From: Bacillota bacterium
Lineage (GTDB): Bacteria; Bacillota; Clostridia; Oscillospirales; Acutalibacteraceae
Length of the DNA: 22,815 bases
NCBI GenBank assembly: GCA_029007015.1
Contig: JAQXHB010000098.1
Coordinates: 1 to 22,815, forward strand
Direction: 5' to 3'
Below are positions 21,884 to 22,815 of this stretch, piece after piece (the stretch's first letter is position 1; each line of letters begins with the position of its first letter). The translations under genes were made by a program, and so were the position numbers. The notes under the pieces were generated by a model. It made no database searches. It was not told the origin of the DNA and worked only from the letters and a program-made list of their open reading frames with translations.

Positions 21884-22815
21884 ATGATTCGTTCCATTCA
21901 CATTGAAAATATCGCGGTAATTGAGAAAACCGACATCACATTCGATGACGGTTTTAATGTGCTGACCGGTGAGACCGGCGCAGGCAAGTCTATTGTCATT
22001 GACTCGATTAACGCAGTGCTCGGTGAGCGCACCTCCCGTGAATTGATACGCACCGGCGCCGACAGCGCGGTGGTTTTTGCCGTGTTTGATAAACTGGATG
22101 ATGCGACGGTTAGTGTCATTAGAGAAAACGGATATGATGTGGACGAGGACGGATGCCTGCTGATACAGCGCAAAATCTCGCTCGACGGGAAGGGAAACTG
22201 CCGTATAAACGGCATGCCCGCTACGGTCGGTATGCTCAAGCAGATTGGCCGCCATTTGGTCAATATTCACGGCCAGCATGACTCTCAGCAACTGCTTGAT
22301 GAGCAGTCGCACATAAACTATCTCGATGCCGCCGGCGACGACGGCAAATTGCTCGAACAATACCGCCGGGCATACACTGCCATGCGCAGTGCTGAGACGC
22401 GGCTGAAAAAACTGGTAACAGACGAGGATGAAAAGCGCAGAACGGTAGAACTGCTGACCTATCAAATTGACGAGTTGTCAGCGGCTGAGATAACGGTCGG
22501 TGAGCGCGAGCGTTTGGTTGAGCGCCGCAATCTTATAAGAAACAGCGAGCAGATACTTACATCTTTGAGCGGAGCGCTGAGCATTTTGCGCGGTGCGGAC
22601 GATGAGCCGGGCGCGGCCTCGCTTTGCCGTCAGGCAGTAGGTGAGTTGCAAACGGCGGCGCGGCACATGGATGACTGCGAGCCGCTCTATGTGCGGCTCA
22701 ACGATGCGGCGTATGAACTGGAGGATATTGCAGACGAACTCTCGCGTTTGCTTGGCGCGGCCGAGTTTGATCCTGCCGAGTTGGACCGGATTGAGGCGAG
22801 ACTGGATGTCATATA
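21884..22815 (+). CDS. recN: DNA repair protein RecN, 5' part (cut by window end)
   Basis: The first 310 residues of an SMC-like ATPase that binds DNA ends and helps recombinational repair of double-strand breaks; full proteins are about 560 residues. Walker A is GETGAGKS at 29-36. A Q-loop-like stretch NIHGQHDSQQLL lies at about 127-138, after which the coiled-coil arm begins. AGGTGAGGG ends 3 bases before ATG. The frame is still open at the last base, so the gene is truncated only by the window. Confidence 0.95.
   Translation, partial: MIRSIHIENIAVIEKTDITFDDGFNVLTGETGAGKSIVIDSINAVLGERTSRELIRTGADSAVVFAVFDKLDDATVSVIRENGYDVDEDGCLLIQRKISLDGKGNCRINGMPATVGMLKQIGRHLVNIHGQHDSQQLLDEQSHINYLDAAGDDGKLLEQYRRAYTAMRSAETRLKKLVTDEDEKRRTVELLTYQIDELSAAEITVGERERLVERRNLIRNSEQILTSLSGALSILRGADDEPGAASLCRQAVGELQTAARHMDDCEPLYVRLNDAAYELEDIADELSRLLGAAEFDPAELDRIEARLDVI

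Noticed and set aside
21812..22465. 217-residue minus-strand ORF
   Set aside because: Antisense to argR and recN, without recognisable domains; a shadow frame.
1..22815. CRISPR array, insertion sequence, prophage, tRNA or rRNA genes
   Set aside because: No regularly spaced repeats, transposase or integrase motifs, tRNA-like TTCGAATC arms or rRNA sequence were found. The window reads as ordinary chromosomal backbone.

Overview
The window looks like chromosomal DNA from a spore-forming, Gram-positive anaerobe of the class Clostridia, possibly an Oscillospiraceae/Ruminococcaceae-type gut lineage. The main evidence is the gene order on the right (nusB, TsaD-like, xseA, xseB, ispA, PAP2-like, dxs, tlyA, nadK, argR, recN), a sporulation gene (bofA), a Fe-dependent propanediol oxidoreductase (fucO), strong AGGAGG-type ribosome sites and near-consensus vegetative promoters. 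Assignment below class level is inference. I see no tRNA or rRNA gene, transposon, phage gene or CRISPR array. No gene-free stretch reaches 300 bases.

Left part (1-8200): small independent units. A left-edge fragment runs into a perfect terminator shared with a convergent single-domain PAS protein gene. Next come a ZIP metal transporter with a possible metalloregulator operator, and a monocistronic fucO with a Rex-like palindrome on its promoter. A probable trmO-mscS-bofA run follows, then a PASTA lipoprotein with its own promoter, then a three-gene polar amino acid ABC importer (binding lipoprotein, permease, ATPase). That importer has a partial terminator after the binding-protein gene.

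Middle (8200-13800): a two-gene ABC unit of the MacB/FtsX type. Its permease carries a coiled-coil domain of about 250 residues, and its promoter is embedded in the preceding terminator. It converges on glyS (minus strand) through a shared terminator. A divergent promoter region separates glyS from nusB.

Right part (13800-22815): one tightly packed plus-strand operon of eleven genes, with overlaps or gaps of at most about 20 bases. They cover transcription antitermination (nusB), a stand-alone TsaD-like protein, exonuclease VII (xseA, xseB), isoprenoid synthesis (ispA, dxs, and a PAP2-like membrane protein that may act on lipid phosphates), rRNA methylation (tlyA), NADP supply (nadK), arginine regulation (argR) and DNA repair (recN, cut by the window end). 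In related genomes spoIVB and spo0A usually follow recN, so they are expected just beyond the right edge.

No clearly new biological system is visible. The best leads are the TsaD-like paralogue, the coiled-coil ABC permease, the Rex-like and DtxR-like operators, the stand-alone PASTA lipoprotein and the unresolved left edge.
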